Below, piece after piece: positions 1 through 9,736 of a stretch of 55,890 nucleotides of DNA. The stretch lies in the NCBI RefSeq assembly GCF_014197795.1, contig NZ_JACIGI010000024.1, forward strand, positions 1 through 55,890. Direction: 5' to 3'. A program made the translations under genes and the position numbers. Numbering within the stretch: the stretch's first letter is position 1; the number at the start of each line of letters is the position of its first letter. Below the pieces are notes generated by a model, which saw only the letters and a list, made by a program, of their open reading frames with translations, was not told where the DNA came from and ran no database searches. This stretch comes from Roseospira goensis (GTDB taxonomy: Bacteria > Pseudomonadota > Alphaproteobacteria > Rhodospirillales > Rhodospirillaceae).

Positions 1-86
1 AGGTCATCAAGCGGATGGCCTACGGCTTCCGCGATGACGCCTACTTCTTTCTCAAGATCCGCGCCGCCTTCCCCGGAATTCCGTGA
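1..86 (+). CDS. 3' end of a probable transposase (partial)
   Basis: An open frame enters from the left edge (first whole codon at position 3) and stops with TGA at 84-86. The visible 27 residues, read as VIKRMAYGFRDDAYFFLKI and on, resemble the C-terminus of DDE transposases, where a basic K/R-R-x-A-Y-G-F-R stretch precedes a short hydrophobic tail. The IS family cannot be fixed from so little; the ISL3/IS204 group is one possibility. The body of the gene and the left end of the element lie outside the window. No inverted repeat was identified in the 34 bases before cobA. Confidence 0.5.
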   Translation, partial: VIKRMAYGFRDDAYFFLKIRAAFPGIP

Positions 87-120
87 TGAACCAAATATAA
101 GGGCGCGATCCGGGCCGCGC

Positions 121-972
121 CTATTCCGCCGCCGTCTCGGCCTCCGGCGCCAGCAGGTCGGCCGGGTCCCACCAGCAGCCCAGCGTCTCGCGCAGCCGCA
201 CCACCTCGCCCACGACCACGATCGCCGGCGCTTCGACTCCCTGGGCGTCGCGGTCGGCCACCGCCCGCCCCAGGGTCGAGACCACCACCCGCTGGCGCGC
301 GGTGGTGGCCGAGCACAGGAACGCCAGCGGCTCGTCCGGCGACCGGCCGCCGGCGATCAGGCGCGCGACGATGGCGCCCAGGTGCTTGACCGCCATGTAG
401 ATGACCAGCACCGACGCGCTCTTGGCCAGCGCGGTCCAGTCCACGTTGTCGGGCACGTCGCCGCTGGCGGCGTGGCCGGTGACGAAGGCGATGGCGGCGT
501 TGGTCTCGCGCGTCGTGGCCGGGACGCCGGCGTAGGCCAGCCCGCCGATGCCGGCGGTGATGCCGGGCACGACCCGGAACGGCACCCCGGCCGCGACCAG
601 GGCGCGGGCCTCCTCGCCGCCGCGGCCGAAGATGAACGGATCGCCGCCCTTCAGGCGCAGCACCCGGCGGCCGGCGCGGGCCAGCGCGATCAGGCGCTGG
701 CTGATGTCGGGCTGACTGGCCGACGGCTTGCCGCCGCGCTTGCCGGCGTAGATGATCTCGGCGCCCGGGCGCGCCAGGGCCAGCACGTCGGCGTCGACCA
801 GGGCGTCGTGGACCACCACGTCGGCCTCGGCCAGGGCGTGCACGGCATGCAGCGTCAGCAGGCCGGGGTCGCCGGGGCCGGCGCCCACCAGCCACACCCA
901 GCCGGGCCGGAACGGCGGCAAGGGGATCGGCACGCCACAGGACCGGCGCTCTGTCGGGAACGGGATCGGCAT
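121..972 (-). CDS. cobA: uroporphyrinogen-III C-methyltransferase
   Basis: The 283-residue protein uses S-adenosylmethionine to methylate uroporphyrinogen III at C-2 and C-7, giving precorrin-2 for cobalamin and siroheme synthesis in the cytoplasm. The tetrapyrrole methylase fold is clear: VGAGPGDPGL at residues 29-38, GKRGG near 78-82, RLKGGDPFIFGRGG at 106-119 and VVPGITAGIGG from 134. Length fits single-domain SUMT; there is no CysG-type dehydrogenase part. The ATG at 972 has no strong ribosome site, and a GTG at 933 would remove a basic leader and begin just before the core, so the start is uncertain. The gene stands alone, read away from pgi. Confidence 0.93.
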   Translation of the reverse strand: MPIPFPTERRSCGVPIPLPPFRPGWVWLVGAGPGDPGLLTLHAVHALAEADVVVHDALVDADVLALARPGAEIIYAGKRGGKPSASQPDISQRLIALARAGRRVLRLKGGDPFIFGRGGEEARALVAAGVPFRVVPGITAGIGGLAYAGVPATTRETNAAIAFVTGHAASGDVPDNVDWTALAKSASVLVIYMAVKHLGAIVARLIAGGRSPDEPLAFLCSATTARQRVVVSTLGRAVADRDAQGVEAPAIVVVGEVVRLRETLGCWWDPADLLAPEAETAAE

Positions 973-1004
973 GGGCTCGGTTCTACACCCGAACGGCCGG
1001 TCCC

Positions 1005-1040
1005 GCCAAGGGGCTGCCCAAGGGGCTGCCTAAGGGGGCT
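1005..1040. repeat. 12-bp direct repeat, three copies
   Basis: The unit CCAAGGGGCTGC occurs at about 12-bp spacing three times, the last copy with small changes. It lies in the gap between the divergent cobA and pgi genes, close to where their promoters must be. Confidence 0.7.
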
Positions 1041-1162
1041 CCAGCCGCCGGCCCGGGTCGGGCGGCCGGTTCCCCCAGGCCCGGATCTGCTCTAGACTGC
1101 GTCCCGTTTTCGCGATCCCCGACACCCGCCCGTTCTCGCCCCTCGCCGCCTGTGGAGGTTCC

Positions 1163-2851
1163 ATGGCCCGCGCGCGCTCTTCTGCGACAGCCGCCGCCGC
1201 TGCCCCGTCCCCCGTCCTGCCCGAGGGTCCGGCCTGGCAGGCCCTGGCCCGTCACCGCGACGCGCTGGCCAACACGACCATGCGCGACCTGTTCGCCGCA
1301 GACCCGGACCGCTTTGCCCGCTTCTCCGGGCGGCTCGGCGACCTGCTGGTGGACTATTCCAAGAACCGCATCACCGCCGAGACCATGGATCTGCTCTGCG
1401 ATCTCGCCCGCGAGACCGGGGTGGAGGCCAGGCGCGACGCCATGGTCGCGGGCGAGGTCATCAACACCACCGAGGGCCGGGCGGTGCTCCACGTCGCCCT
1501 GCGTAACCGGTCCGACCGGCCGATTCGCGTCGACGGCGAAGACGTCATGCCGGAGGTCAACCGGGTCCTCGACCAGATGCGCGCCTTCTGCGCCGCCGTG
1601 CGCGACGGCACCTGGACCGGGGCGACCGGCAAGCCGGTGACCGACGTGGTCAACATCGGCATCGGCGGCTCCGACCTGGGACCGGTGATGGTGGCCGAGG
1701 CGCTCAAGCCGTACTGGCACGACCGCATCCGGCCGCACTTCGTCTCCAACGTCGACGGCACCCACATCGCCGAGACCCTGCACGGCCTCAACCCCGAGAC
1801 CACGCTGGTCCTGGTGGCGTCCAAGACCTTCACCACCCAGGAGACGCTGACCAACGCCCACACCGCCCGCGCCTGGCTGACCCGCGCCCTGGGCGAGGGC
1901 GCGGTGGCCAAGCACTTCGCCGCCCTGTCCACCAACGCCGAGGCGGTGGCCGCCTTCGGCATCGACACCGCGAACATGTTCGAATTCTGGGACTGGGTCG
2001 GCGGCCGCTATTCGGTGTGGTCGGCCATCGGCCTGCCCGTCGCCATCACCATCGGCTTCGACCGCTTCGAGGCGTTCCTGGACGGCGCCCATGCCCTGGA
2101 CGAGCACTTCCGCACCGCCCCCCTGGCCGAGAACCTGCCGGTGATCCTGGGGATGCTGGGGGTGTGGAACATCACCTATCACGGCGCTGCCGCCCACGCC
2201 CTGTTGCCGTACGACCAGTACCTGCACCGTTTCGCCGCCCACTTCCAGCAGGTGGATATGGAGAGCAACGGCAAGCGCGTGCGCCTGGACGGCAGCCCCG
2301 TGGTGGGCGACACCGGCCCGGTGATCTTCGGTGAGCCCGGCACCAACGGCCAGCACAGCTTCTACCAGCTCATCCACCAGGGCACGCGGCTGATCCCCTG
2401 CGACTTCATCGCCCCCGCGCTGAGCCACAATCCGATGGGCGAGCACCACCCCATCCTGCTGTCCAACGTGTTCGCCCAGGCCGAGGCCCTGATGATGGGC
2501 AAGACCGCGGACGAGGCCCGCGCCGAGCTGGAGGCCCAGGGCAAGACGGCCGAGGAGATCGCCGCCCTGCTGCCGCACAAGGTGTTCCCCGGCAACCGCC
2601 CGAGCAACACCCTGCTGGTCAAGCGCGTCGACCCGTACACCCTGGGGATGCTGATCGCGCTCTACGAGCACAAGGTGTTCGTCCAGGGCGCCGTCTGGGG
2701 GGTGAACAGCTTCGACCAGTGGGGCGTGGAGCTGGGCAAGCAGCTCGCCAAGGCCATCCTGCCCGAGCTGGCCGGCGACGCCCCGGTCACCGGCCACGAC
2801 GGCTCCACCAACGGCCTCATCAACGCCTACAAGGCCCTGCGCGACTCGTGA
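1163..2851 (+). CDS. pgi: glucose-6-phosphate isomerase
   Basis: The 562-residue enzyme interconverts glucose 6-phosphate and fructose 6-phosphate. Family landmarks are present in order: [13 protein letters not shown] early in the sugar-phosphate isomerase core, the GGRYS signature near residue 279, [14 protein letters not shown] near 360 and the C-terminal [14 protein letters not shown] near 513. Length matches the long bacterial form. An ATG at 1163 follows GGAGG at 1154-1158, a short 4-base spacing. The stop codon overlaps the GTG start of mutL (GTGA at 2848-2851), so the two genes are probably translationally coupled although functionally unrelated. Confidence 0.97.
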   Translation: MARARSSATAAAAAPSPVLPEGPAWQALARHRDALANTTMRDLFAADPDRFARFSGRLGDLLVDYSKNRITAETMDLLCDLARETGVEARRDAMVAGEVINTTEGRAVLHVALRNRSDRPIRVDGEDVMPEVNRVLDQMRAFCAAVRDGTWTGATGKPVTDVVNIGIGGSDLGPVMVAEALKPYWHDRIRPHFVSNVDGTHIAETLHGLNPETTLVLVASKTFTTQETLTNAHTARAWLTRALGEGAVAKHFAALSTNAEAVAAFGIDTANMFEFWDWVGGRYSVWSAIGLPVAITIGFDRFEAFLDGAHALDEHFRTAPLAENLPVILGMLGVWNITYHGAAAHALLPYDQYLHRFAAHFQQVDMESNGKRVRLDGSPVVGDTGPVIFGEPGTNGQHSFYQLIHQGTRLIPCDFIAPALSHNPMGEHHPILLSNVFAQAEALMMGKTADEARAELEAQGKTAEEIAALLPHKVFPGNRPSNTLLVKRVDPYTLGMLIALYEHKVFVQGAVWGVNSFDQWGVELGKQLAKAILPELAGDAPVTGHDGSTNGLINAYKALRDS

Positions 2852-4731
2852 CCGGCGGCGCCCCTTCGGTGATTCGGGCGCTGCCGCCGACCCTGGTCGA
2901 CCGCATCGCCGCCGGCGAGGTGGTCGAGCGCCCGGCCAGCGCGGTGAAGGAGCTGGTCGAGAACGCCCTGGACGCCGGCGCGACCCGCATCGACGTCACC
3001 CTGGAGGACGGCGGCAAGGGCCGCATCGTGGTGGTCGATGACGGCTGCGGCCTGGGGCCGGAGGACCTGCCGCTGGCGGTGCGCCGGCACTGCACCAGCA
3101 AGCTCGCCGACGACGCCGGCCTGGCCGCCATCCGCACCCTGGGCTTCCGCGGCGAGGCGCTGCCGTCCATCGGCTCGGTCGCCCGCCTGACCCTGACCAG
3201 CCGCCCGCCGGGCGCGGACGGCGCCTGGCGGCTGGTGGTGGAGGGCGGGGCCGTCGGCGCGGTCGAGCCGGCCGCCCATCCGCCGGGCACCCGGGTGGAG
3301 GTGCGCGATCTTTTCTTCGCCACGCCGGCGCGGCTGAAGTTCCTCAAGGCGGCGCGCACCGAGCAGGGCCACGCGGTGGACATTATCAAGCGCCTCGCCC
3401 TGGCCCATCCGGAGGTGGCGTTCACCCTCTCGGACGGGGCGCGGACGCCGCTGCGGGCGCCGGCCCTGACGGCCGACCTTCTGGACGACCGCCACGGCGC
3501 CCGGCGGGCGCGTCTGGGGGCGGTGCTGGGGCGCGAGGTGGGCGAGAACAGTGTCGCCGTGGACCTGGAGCGCGAGGGCGTGCGGCTCAGTGGGCTTGCC
3601 GGGCTGCCCACCTTCCACCGCGCCACCAGCCAGGACCAGTTTCTGTTCGTCAACGGCCGCCCGGTGCGGGACCGCCTGCTACAGGGCGCGGTGCGGGGCG
3701 CCTATCAGGACTTTCTGGCCCGCGACCGTCATCCCGTGGTGGTGCTCTACCTGGATATCGACCCCGCGGCCGTCGACGTGAACGTCCACCCCGCCAAGGC
3801 CGAGGTGCGGTTCCGCGACGCCGCCCTGGTGCGCGGGCTGATCGTCTCCGGCATCCGCCACGCGCTGGCGGCGGCCGGGCACCGCGCCAGCACCACCGTC
3901 GCCGCCGGCATGCTGGGGCGGGCGCGGCCCGAGGGCCAGGAGCCGCCCGCCGCGCGGCTGCCGTTCGCCGGGGGCGGCGGCGGACGGGGCGGGGGCGGCT
4001 GGAGCGGCCCACCCCGGCCGGCGCCGGACGCGTTGGCGGCGGCGCGGGCCTGGCAGGCCCCGGCCGAGTCGCCCCCGGACTCCGGGTTTCGCGAGACGGC
4101 GGCCCCCACGCCGCCCGTCTCGGAGCCCGACTCCGATCCCGAGCCTGAGGCCCCGCCGCTGGGCCGTGCCCGGGCGCAGCTCCACAGCACCTACATCGTC
4201 GCCGAGACCGCCGACGGCCTGGTGATCGTCGACCAGCACGCCGCCCACGAGCGCCTGGTCTACGAGCGCATGAAACAGGCGCTGGCCGAAGGCGGCATCG
4301 CCCGCCAGGGGCTGTTGCTGCCCGAGGTGGTCGAACTGGACGAGACGGCGGCGGCGCGGCTGGTGGCGCGTGCCGAGGAACTGGCGACCCTGGGGCTGGT
4401 GCTGGAGGGCTTCGGCCCCGGTGCCGTGGTGGTGCGGGAGGTCCCCGCCCTGCTGGGCCATGTCGACGCCGCCGGGCTGGTGCGCGACCTGGCCGACGAC
4501 CTGGCCGAATGGGGCCAGACCCTGGCGCTGAAGGACCGGCTGGCCGACGTCTGCGGGACGATGGCCTGCCACGGCTCGGTGCGCGCCGGGCGGCGGCTGG
4601 GGACGGCGGAGATGGACGCCCTGCTGCGCCAGATGGAGGCCACGCCGCACAGCGGGCAATGCAACCACGGCCGCCCAACCTATGTGGAGCTGCGCCTGGC
4701 GGATATCGAGCGGCTGTTCGGGCGGCGGTAG
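2848..4731 (+). CDS. mutL: DNA mismatch repair protein MutL
   Basis: The 627-residue protein links mismatch recognition by MutS to strand removal. The N-terminal GHKL ATPase shows [10 protein letters not shown] near residue 36 (metal-binding Glu/Asn), DDGCGL and GFRGEAL near 97. A Pro/Gly-rich linker covers roughly residues 355-435. The C-terminal dimerisation domain carries [12 protein letters not shown], which fits the endonuclease motif DQHA-x2-E-x4-E, plus ACHGSVRAG and QCNHGRP, so this is the nicking type of MutL expected in a bacterium without MutH. GTG at 2848 is chosen because the conserved start of the family ([21 protein letters not shown]) follows directly and it overlaps the pgi stop. 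Confidence 0.96.
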   Translation: MTGGAPSVIRALPPTLVDRIAAGEVVERPASAVKELVENALDAGATRIDVTLEDGGKGRIVVVDDGCGLGPEDLPLAVRRHCTSKLADDAGLAAIRTLGFRGEALPSIGSVARLTLTSRPPGADGAWRLVVEGGAVGAVEPAAHPPGTRVEVRDLFFATPARLKFLKAARTEQGHAVDIIKRLALAHPEVAFTLSDGARTPLRAPALTADLLDDRHGARRARLGAVLGREVGENSVAVDLEREGVRLSGLAGLPTFHRATSQDQFLFVNGRPVRDRLLQGAVRGAYQDFLARDRHPVVVLYLDIDPAAVDVNVHPAKAEVRFRDAALVRGLIVSGIRHALAAAGHRASTTVAAGMLGRARPEGQEPPAARLPFAGGGGGRGGGGWSGPPRPAPDALAAARAWQAPAESPPDSGFRETAAPTPPVSEPDSDPEPEAPPLGRARAQLHSTYIVAETADGLVIVDQHAAHERLVYERMKQALAEGGIARQGLLLPEVVELDETAAARLVARAEELATLGLVLEGFGPGAVVVREVPALLGHVDAAGLVRDLADDLAEWGQTLALKDRLADVCGTMACHGSVRAGRRLGTAEMDALLRQMEATPHSGQCNHGRPTYVELRLADIERLFGRR

Positions 4732-4812
4732 GGCGGAAGTCTGCGACTGTGGCGCGATCCGCTCCAGGCTTCGATGGTCGGGCCGATCAAACACCGCCCC
4801 CGGCGGACCGAA

Positions 4813-4836
4813 CCCGGAGGCCCGAGGGCCTCCGGG
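4813..4836. terminator. bidirectional hairpin between convergent genes
   Basis: CCCGGAGGCCC at 4813-4823 pairs perfectly with GGGCCTCCGGG at 4826-4836 around a 2-base centre. It lies between the convergent ends of mutL (4731) and the RTX gene (4910). There is no U-run on either side, so it may act only as an mRNA 3' stabiliser or a weak terminator. Confidence 0.6.
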
Positions 4837-4909
4837 GCGGTGCGTCAACGCTCGATCCTGTGGCGCGTGACCGGATGGGCCGGCGGCCCAACCCGCGGGC
4901 GCCGCGCGC

Positions 4910-6418
4910 TCAGGCGAAGAACAGGTCCGCGCCGCTGAAGCCGGGGGTCAGCGCCTCGACGCCGACCGTGTCGATGCCGACCAGCACCACCGCCTCCTGT
5001 TGCACGCCGTCGGCCGCGTCGCCGTCCCACAGCACCAGCAGGTCGGCGTTGGAGGCGTCGTCGGTGGTGCCGTCGCCGACCGTGAACACCCCCGTATCGG
5101 AGTCGTACGATCCCGCGACGAACACCGCCTCGTTGGCCTCGACCCGACCGGCGGTGCCCGCGTCGGCGCCGATGCCGGCGTTGGCGACCGTCATCGTCCC
5201 GCCGCCGCCGGTGTTGAAGTCGGTGATGACCTCAAGGGAGGTGTAGCTGTCGCCGGCGGACGGTGCGCTGGCGTCGGCGCCCACGGTCGCCCCTTCGAAC
5301 GCGTACTGGCTGCCGTCGCCGACCGCGTAGATGAACGTGTCGGCGCCGCTGCCCCCGGTCAGCAGGTCGGCGTCGACCCCGCCGGTCAGGTTGTCGTTCT
5401 GCGTGCCGCCGGTCAGGCGCTGGATGCCGTCGCCGCCCACCAGGGTGACCGAGCCGGCCGCGCTGGCGTCGACCGCGCCGACGAAGCCGCCTTCGGCCGA
5501 GACGTCGAACGTGCCGGTCTCGCCCGCCGCCACGGTCAGGCCGATCACGCCCAGGTCGACGGTGATCTTCGCCAGGTCCGTGGTCAGCGCCGCCTGGGTC
5601 ACCCCGGAGACCTCCACGATGGCCCCGCCGCTGCCGATGACGTTGGTGACCAGATCGAGCTGGGCCTTGGTCAGCGCCAGCCGCTGGTCGGTGGCGACAT
5701 TCAGGGTCGCCACCTCGTCGAGGTCCGGGTTGGTCGTAGCCGTGACACCGCCGCGGCTGATGGTGGCCACGTTGTCTCCGTCGAGGGTCATGGAGATGGT
5801 GCCGCTGGCGGTGCCGCCGAAGTCCAGCGTCTGCTCCGGTGCGTCGCCGGTGACGGTCACGGTGAGGGTGGCACCGCTGGCGGCATCGATCGCTGCCTTG
5901 GCGGTGTCAACGCTGGCGCTGGAGTCCGTGACCCCGTCCAAGACGCTCTGGAGTTCGGCCAGCGTGTCGGCGCTCTGACCGCGCTCGATGCCATAGTAGG
6001 CCGCGACCTCCACCTTGTTGGCGAGGGTCTGGGCGGCGGTGTCGAAGATCGCGGCGCGCGAGGTGCTGTTGAGCAGGTAGTCGGCGGCCGAAACGATGAC
6101 GGTCCCGACGGGCGTGCCGGCTTGCAGCAGATCCCGGAACGCCGCCTGTGCCTCTGTGTAGGCGTCCGTGCCGTTGGTCAGTCCAAGGTTGGTGAGGACA
6201 AGCCCGATCTGGGCATCGAGGGTGGTCAGGCCATCGAATTGGGTGACGAACAGCTCCGTCGCGGTGAGGGCGTTGGCCAGGGCATCGATCGAGGTGCCGG
6301 CACTGACGGCGGCCGCCCATTCATCGAGTACCGTGGCCCCGGGGGCCGCGTTGAACATCGCGACGCCGAGCGCGTTGAGATTGGTCTGCTGCTGGGCCGT
6401 AAGATCACCAATCGCCAT
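4910..6418 (-). CDS. RTX-type, probably type I-secreted protein with an N-terminal DUF4214-like domain
   Basis: The 502-residue protein has no Sec signal. Residues about 10-145 are helical and resemble the DUF4214-like module of S-layer and RTX exoproteins, ending in the typical LANKVEVAAYYG. A Thr/Ala/Gly-rich beta region follows. Around residues 335-370 are calcium-binding nonapeptide-like repeats (GGDGIQRLTGG, GGVDADLLTGGSGADTF). The last residues are ADLFFA, a hydrophobic tail like those of type I secretion substrates. ATG at 6418 is preferred over one seven codons upstream because AGGAG lies six bases before it. The composition is Asp/Ala/Gly-rich and acidic, with almost no Lys or Cys. 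No transporter genes are in the window. Residues 55-140 match the C-terminal half of the serine protease at 26204-27424. Substrate and function are unknown. Confidence 0.8.
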   Translation of the reverse strand: MAIGDLTAQQQTNLNALGVAMFNAAPGATVLDEWAAAVSAGTSIDALANALTATELFVTQFDGLTTLDAQIGLVLTNLGLTNGTDAYTEAQAAFRDLLQAGTPVGTVIVSAADYLLNSTSRAAIFDTAAQTLANKVEVAAYYGIERGQSADTLAELQSVLDGVTDSSASVDTAKAAIDAASGATLTVTVTGDAPEQTLDFGGTASGTISMTLDGDNVATISRGGVTATTNPDLDEVATLNVATDQRLALTKAQLDLVTNVIGSGGAIVEVSGVTQAALTTDLAKITVDLGVIGLTVAAGETGTFDVSAEGGFVGAVDASAAGSVTLVGGDGIQRLTGGTQNDNLTGGVDADLLTGGSGADTFIYAVGDGSQYAFEGATVGADASAPSAGDSYTSLEVITDFNTGGGGTMTVANAGIGADAGTAGRVEANEAVFVAGSYDSDTGVFTVGDGTTDDASNADLLVLWDGDAADGVQQEAVVLVGIDTVGVEALTPGFSGADLFFA

Positions 6419-6753
6419 GACAGTCTCCTGGGTTATCATCGCGCCGCCGCGACCGGATCAGGAGCGCGGATGTGGGAGGGCGCAGGGCCTCGGCCTGTTC
6501 CATCCACTGCTCCGTCACTCCGTATCGCGAAGACCTGGATATGCGGTGGCTAGGGTGGCTAGGGGGGACGTGTGTTCCGGTTCGGCCGCAGGCCGAGGGT
6601 CCGGAGGCGGTCATTATGCCGTTTCGCCTCGCGCGGGTTCGTTCGAGCGGCCAAACCGGCATACGCGCCGCGTGCCTGGGCATGATGTGACGGTGCCGTC
6701 CGCTTGTCCACATTGCTGCAAAGGCAATTGGGGGCCGGCTGAGCCCTCCGGCC
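6419..6753. other. 335-base intergenic region upstream of the RTX gene
   Basis: This gap holds the upstream region of the RTX gene and the 3' flank of the HAD gene. A small hairpin, TCGGCC-GCA-GGCCGA, sits at 6582-6596 and a near-repeat of TGGCTAGGG at 6548-6565. Directly after the HAD stop codon, GGCCGG and CCGGCC (6733-6753) can pair on the minus strand as a weak terminator without a U-run. No convincing gene or promoter was seen. Confidence 0.4.
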
Positions 6754-7629
6754 TTACCAGGCCAGCGCCGGGATGGCGGCCAGCGGCGCCACGCCCTCGG
6801 CCGCGCACAGCGCCGCCACCCGCGCCGGGTCCGGCATTTCGCCGTGCGCCGTCAGCCCCAGGGCCTCGGCGTACAGTCCGCCGGTGACGAACACGGCGTC
6901 GAGGCCGGCGGCGGCCGCCCCCCGGATGTCGGTCTGCAGGCCGTCGCCCACCGCCAGCACGCGGCGGCGGTCGGTGATGCCGAGCCGCGCCAGCGCCAGG
7001 TCGTAGATCGCCGGGTCGGGCTTGCCGCGGTCGATCACCGTGCCGCCGCTCTCGGCGTAGTGCACCGCCAGGGCGCCGGCGCAGATCACCCGGCGGCCCT
7101 CGCGGATCACTTCGATGTCCGGATTGGCGCACACCATGGGCAGGGCGCGCGCCCGGCAGCGCGCCAGCCGGTCGGCGTAGTCCGCCACCGTCTCGTCGAA
7201 CGACCACGGCCCGGTGTTGAGCACGAAGTCGGCCTCCTCCGGCGTCTCCACCAGGGTCAGGTCGAGACCGTCGAAGATGCTGCGGTCACGCGCCGGTCCC
7301 AGGTGCCAGCAGCGCGGCCCGAGCGCGGCGAAGGCCGGATCGGTGCGGTCGCGCAACGCCTGGTGCACCGCGTCGCCCGACGACAGGATGCCGCCGTAGA
7401 GGTCGCGGCCGATGCCCATGTCCGCCATGGTGTCGGCGATCGGGCCGGACAGGCGCGGGGCGTTGGTCAGCAGCACGGTGGCCAAGCCGGCGTCGCGCAG
7501 GCGGGCCAGGGTCTCGGTCACGCCGGGGTAGGCGCTGTGGCCGTCGTGGATGACGCCCCACAGGTCCAGGATCAGGCCGTCCCGGTCGCCCACCAGCGGC
7601 GCCAGGCCGGGCAGCAGGGGCAGGGTCAT
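6754..7629 (-). CDS. HAD-superfamily class IIA hydrolase (TIGR01459-like)
   Basis: The 291-residue protein belongs to the haloacid dehalogenase phosphatases. The nucleophile motif LILDLWGVIHDG lies at residues 19-30 (Asp22), the Thr motif LLTNAPR follows, and the late motifs GKPDPAIYDLAL and GDGLQTDIRGAAAAGLD supply the Lys and the acidic metal ligands. This resembles NagD-like enzymes with a class IIA cap between motifs 2 and 3; the substrate is unknown. Its ATG shares the sequence ATGA with the pyrD stop codon (7626-7629), so it is the last gene of the DUF952-pyrD-HAD operon and probably depends on pyrD translation. Confidence 0.88.
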   Translation of the reverse strand: MTLPLLPGLAPLVGDRDGLILDLWGVIHDGHSAYPGVTETLARLRDAGLATVLLTNAPRLSGPIADTMADMGIGRDLYGGILSSGDAVHQALRDRTDPAFAALGPRCWHLGPARDRSIFDGLDLTLVETPEEADFVLNTGPWSFDETVADYADRLARCRARALPMVCANPDIEVIREGRRVICAGALAVHYAESGGTVIDRGKPDPAIYDLALARLGITDRRRVLAVGDGLQTDIRGAAAAGLDAVFVTGGLYAEALGLTAHGEMPDPARVAALCAAEGVAPLAAIPALAW

Positions 7630-8711
7630 GCGGCGGCGCTGCCCTTGAGGTCGGCGCCGATGGCCTCCTCGACGGTGGCGAAGCCCTGCTCCTGGAGCAG
7701 CGCCAGCAGGTCGGTCTTCAGGCGTGGCACCAGGCGCGGCCCGAAGTACGCCAGCACGGTGTAGATCTGCACCAGGCTGGCCCCGGCGCGCAGCCGGGCG
7801 AGGATGTCCTGGGCGGTCTCGATGCCGCCCACCGAGATCAGCGGGACGCGCCCGTACAGCTTCGCCGCCAGCACCTGCAACACCTCCAGGGCGCGCGCCT
7901 TGAGCGGGGCGCCGGACAGCCCCCCCGCTTCCGCCTTGGCGGGGTGGGTGAGGCTCTCGGGGCGGGCCGTGGTGGTGTTGACGCACACGATGCCGTCGAG
8001 CGGGTTCTCCGGCTCCAGCGCCACGTCGGCCAGCGCCTCCAGTTCGGCGTTGGTCAGGTCGGGCGAGACCTTCAGGCACAGCGGCGGGCGCGCCCGCGTC
8101 GGCATCGCCGCCCGCACCCGGCGCACGATGGCGCGCACCGAATCGGGGGACTGGAGCTGGCGCAGCCCCTCGGTGTTGGGCGAGGACAGGTTGAGCACCA
8201 GGAAATCGCAGTGCGGCCCGAGCACGCAGGCCAGGGTGGCGTAGTCGTCGGCGGCGTGCTCGATGGGCGTATCGGCGTTCATCGCCAGATTGGCGCCGAC
8301 CAGGCCGCGGTCCTCCCAGCGCGGGCGCCGCGACAGCCGGTCGTAGGCCACGATCATGCCGTCGTTGTTCAGCCCCATGCGGTTGATGACGGCGCCGTCG
8401 TCCTGAAGGCGGAACAGACGCGGGCGCGGGTTGCCCGGCTGCGGCCGCGGCGTGATGCCGCCGACCTCGACGAAGCCGAAGCCCATGCGCAGGCAGGCGT
8501 CCGGCACCAGCGCGGTCTTGTCGTAGCCGGCCGCCAGCCCGAGCGGGTTGCGGAACGGCCGGCCCCACACCGTGACCGCCAGTGCCGGGTCGTCCGGTGG
8601 CGGCAGCGAGGGACCCAGGCCGCGCGCCAGGGTGCGGATGCTGAGGTCATGGGCCTTTTCCGGGTCCATGGCCTGCAACAGACCGAGAAACATGGAATCG
8701 ACGCGGCTCAT
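7626..8711 (-). CDS. pyrD: dihydroorotate dehydrogenase (quinone), class 2
   Basis: The 361-residue FMN enzyme oxidises dihydroorotate to orotate in pyrimidine synthesis and passes electrons to membrane quinone. Class 2 assignment rests on the N-terminal amphipathic extension (residues 1-30), NPLGLAAGYDK near 55-65, GFVEVGGITP and the catalytic serine segment LNLSSPNTEGLR around residues 173-184. The FMN-phosphate loop ISVGGIETAQDILARL is near the C-terminus. Both ends overlap neighbours by four bases (ATGA with the DUF952 stop upstream and with the HAD start downstream), indicating one co-translated transcript. Confidence 0.96.
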   Translation of the reverse strand: MSRVDSMFLGLLQAMDPEKAHDLSIRTLARGLGPSLPPPDDPALAVTVWGRPFRNPLGLAAGYDKTALVPDACLRMGFGFVEVGGITPRPQPGNPRPRLFRLQDDGAVINRMGLNNDGMIVAYDRLSRRPRWEDRGLVGANLAMNADTPIEHAADDYATLACVLGPHCDFLVLNLSSPNTEGLRQLQSPDSVRAIVRRVRAAMPTRARPPLCLKVSPDLTNAELEALADVALEPENPLDGIVCVNTTTARPESLTHPAKAEAGGLSGAPLKARALEVLQVLAAKLYGRVPLISVGGIETAQDILARLRAGASLVQIYTVLAYFGPRLVPRLKTDLLALLQEQGFATVEEAIGADLKGSAAA

Positions 8712-9103
8712 GGTCCCAGTTCTCCAGGCGAGTTCGACAGGGTGGGGAACATCAACAGGCCCTCGCGGTCCTCGGCAAGGGGCAGGGCGGACAACACCGC
8801 CTCCAACGGGATGGTGCCGTACAGGTGCGGGAACAGGGCGCCGCCGCGGCTGGGCTCCCAGCGCAGCTCGCCATCCAGACGGTGGCTGTCCACCGCCAGC
8901 AGCATCAGCGGACGCACCCGGGCGTAGTGGCGGTCGGCGGTCTCGATCACCTGATCGGCGGACGACAGGTGAATGAAGCCGTCGCGGGTGTCGTCGGCCG
9001 TGCCCCGGAAAACGCCGTCACGCACGGCGGCGCGCCAGTCGTCGGCGTGGCACAGGCGGTAGACCAGGCGGGGCGGCTCCTGCGCGGGCGGGGCGGCGGT
9101 CAT
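8708..9103 (-). CDS. DUF952 domain-containing protein
   Basis: The 131-residue cytoplasmic protein matches the small DUF952 family: LVYRLCHADDWRAAVRDG at the start, DGFIHLSSADQV in the middle and FPHLYGTIPLEAV near the end. The family's biochemical role is not established; the fold is related to ADP-ribosyltransferase-like domains. It is the first gene of the operon, and its TGA overlaps the pyrD ATG. The start at 9103 gives the usual family length. Confidence 0.85.
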   Translation of the reverse strand: MTAAPPAQEPPRLVYRLCHADDWRAAVRDGVFRGTADDTRDGFIHLSSADQVIETADRHYARVRPLMLLAVDSHRLDGELRWEPSRGGALFPHLYGTIPLEAVLSALPLAEDREGLLMFPTLSNSPGELGP

Positions 9104-9736
9104 GCGACTCCATGGGGTCTGGGGTCGGGGGTCGGGAGATCGGCGGGCGCCCGGTCCGGTGCGGCGGTGGGCCCCCGAGTCGGGTCTCGGGTCTCCTCTC
9201 GTGTGGGCGGGAGACTAGCCCATTTGCCACAATCCGCGAAAGCCCTCTGCGTGGCACGGTCCGGGCAATCGGGTGAACGGGGTCGTAAGCCGTTTCCCGG
9301 TCCTGCCGGCCCGACGTGGCGCCCCGTGATCCTGGCCGGCTCCTGTCCTGACTTGTCGGGACAAGGGCCAGGCGCCCCGAAGCGCGACGCCATATTACGA
9401 ATTCGTCATGGCGCCGTAGGACGGACGTCAGGTGCCGGGTGCTACCTTCAAATCATCGGAAGCGGGCAAGGCCATGGCCCCTTCCACCCTCCGCAAGGCA
9501 AAGAGCAACCGACCCCGGATCATCCGTCCTAATCAGCCAGCCAACCCTCGGACCTCAGCGACCCCGGAGCCCTCAGCCAGCATCCCGTGTCGCACCCGAC
9601 CAAGGGCCACACGCCTCAGCCACGTGATGGACCCACCGAATTCAGACCGGACCGGCCGCCCCACCCCCTCGGGCGGCCGGTTCGTCGTTGTGCGGTCCGT
9701 CGCCGATCCTGCGTCGCCGATCCTGCGTCCGACCAG
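9104..9736. other. 633-base intergenic region with dyad sequences, no gene recognised
   Basis: No convincing gene is present although frames remain open by GC bias. Three symmetrical elements stand out. TGTCCTGACTTGTCGGGACA at 9344-9363 is a near-perfect 20-bp palindrome. An imperfect dyad at about 9386-9415 is centred on ACGAATTCGT. A hairpin CCGGCCGCCC / GGGCGGCCGG lies at 9652-9680 with a 9-base loop, 57 bases past the stop of the GNAT gene, and may be its terminator. Confidence 0.5.
9344..9363. promoter_or_regulatory. 20-bp palindrome, candidate operator
   Basis: The arms TGTCCTGAC and GTCGGGACA pair over nine positions (one T-G) around TT. It lies about 240 bases upstream of the DUF952-pyrD-HAD operon start. 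The binding protein is unknown; it does not fit the alphaproteobacterial LexA box. Confidence 0.35.

Noticed and set aside
983-2797. A minus-strand open frame of about 600 codons opposite pgi
   Set aside because: Antisense shadow of pgi with repetitive His/Gln/Val/Gly composition and no recognisable domain.
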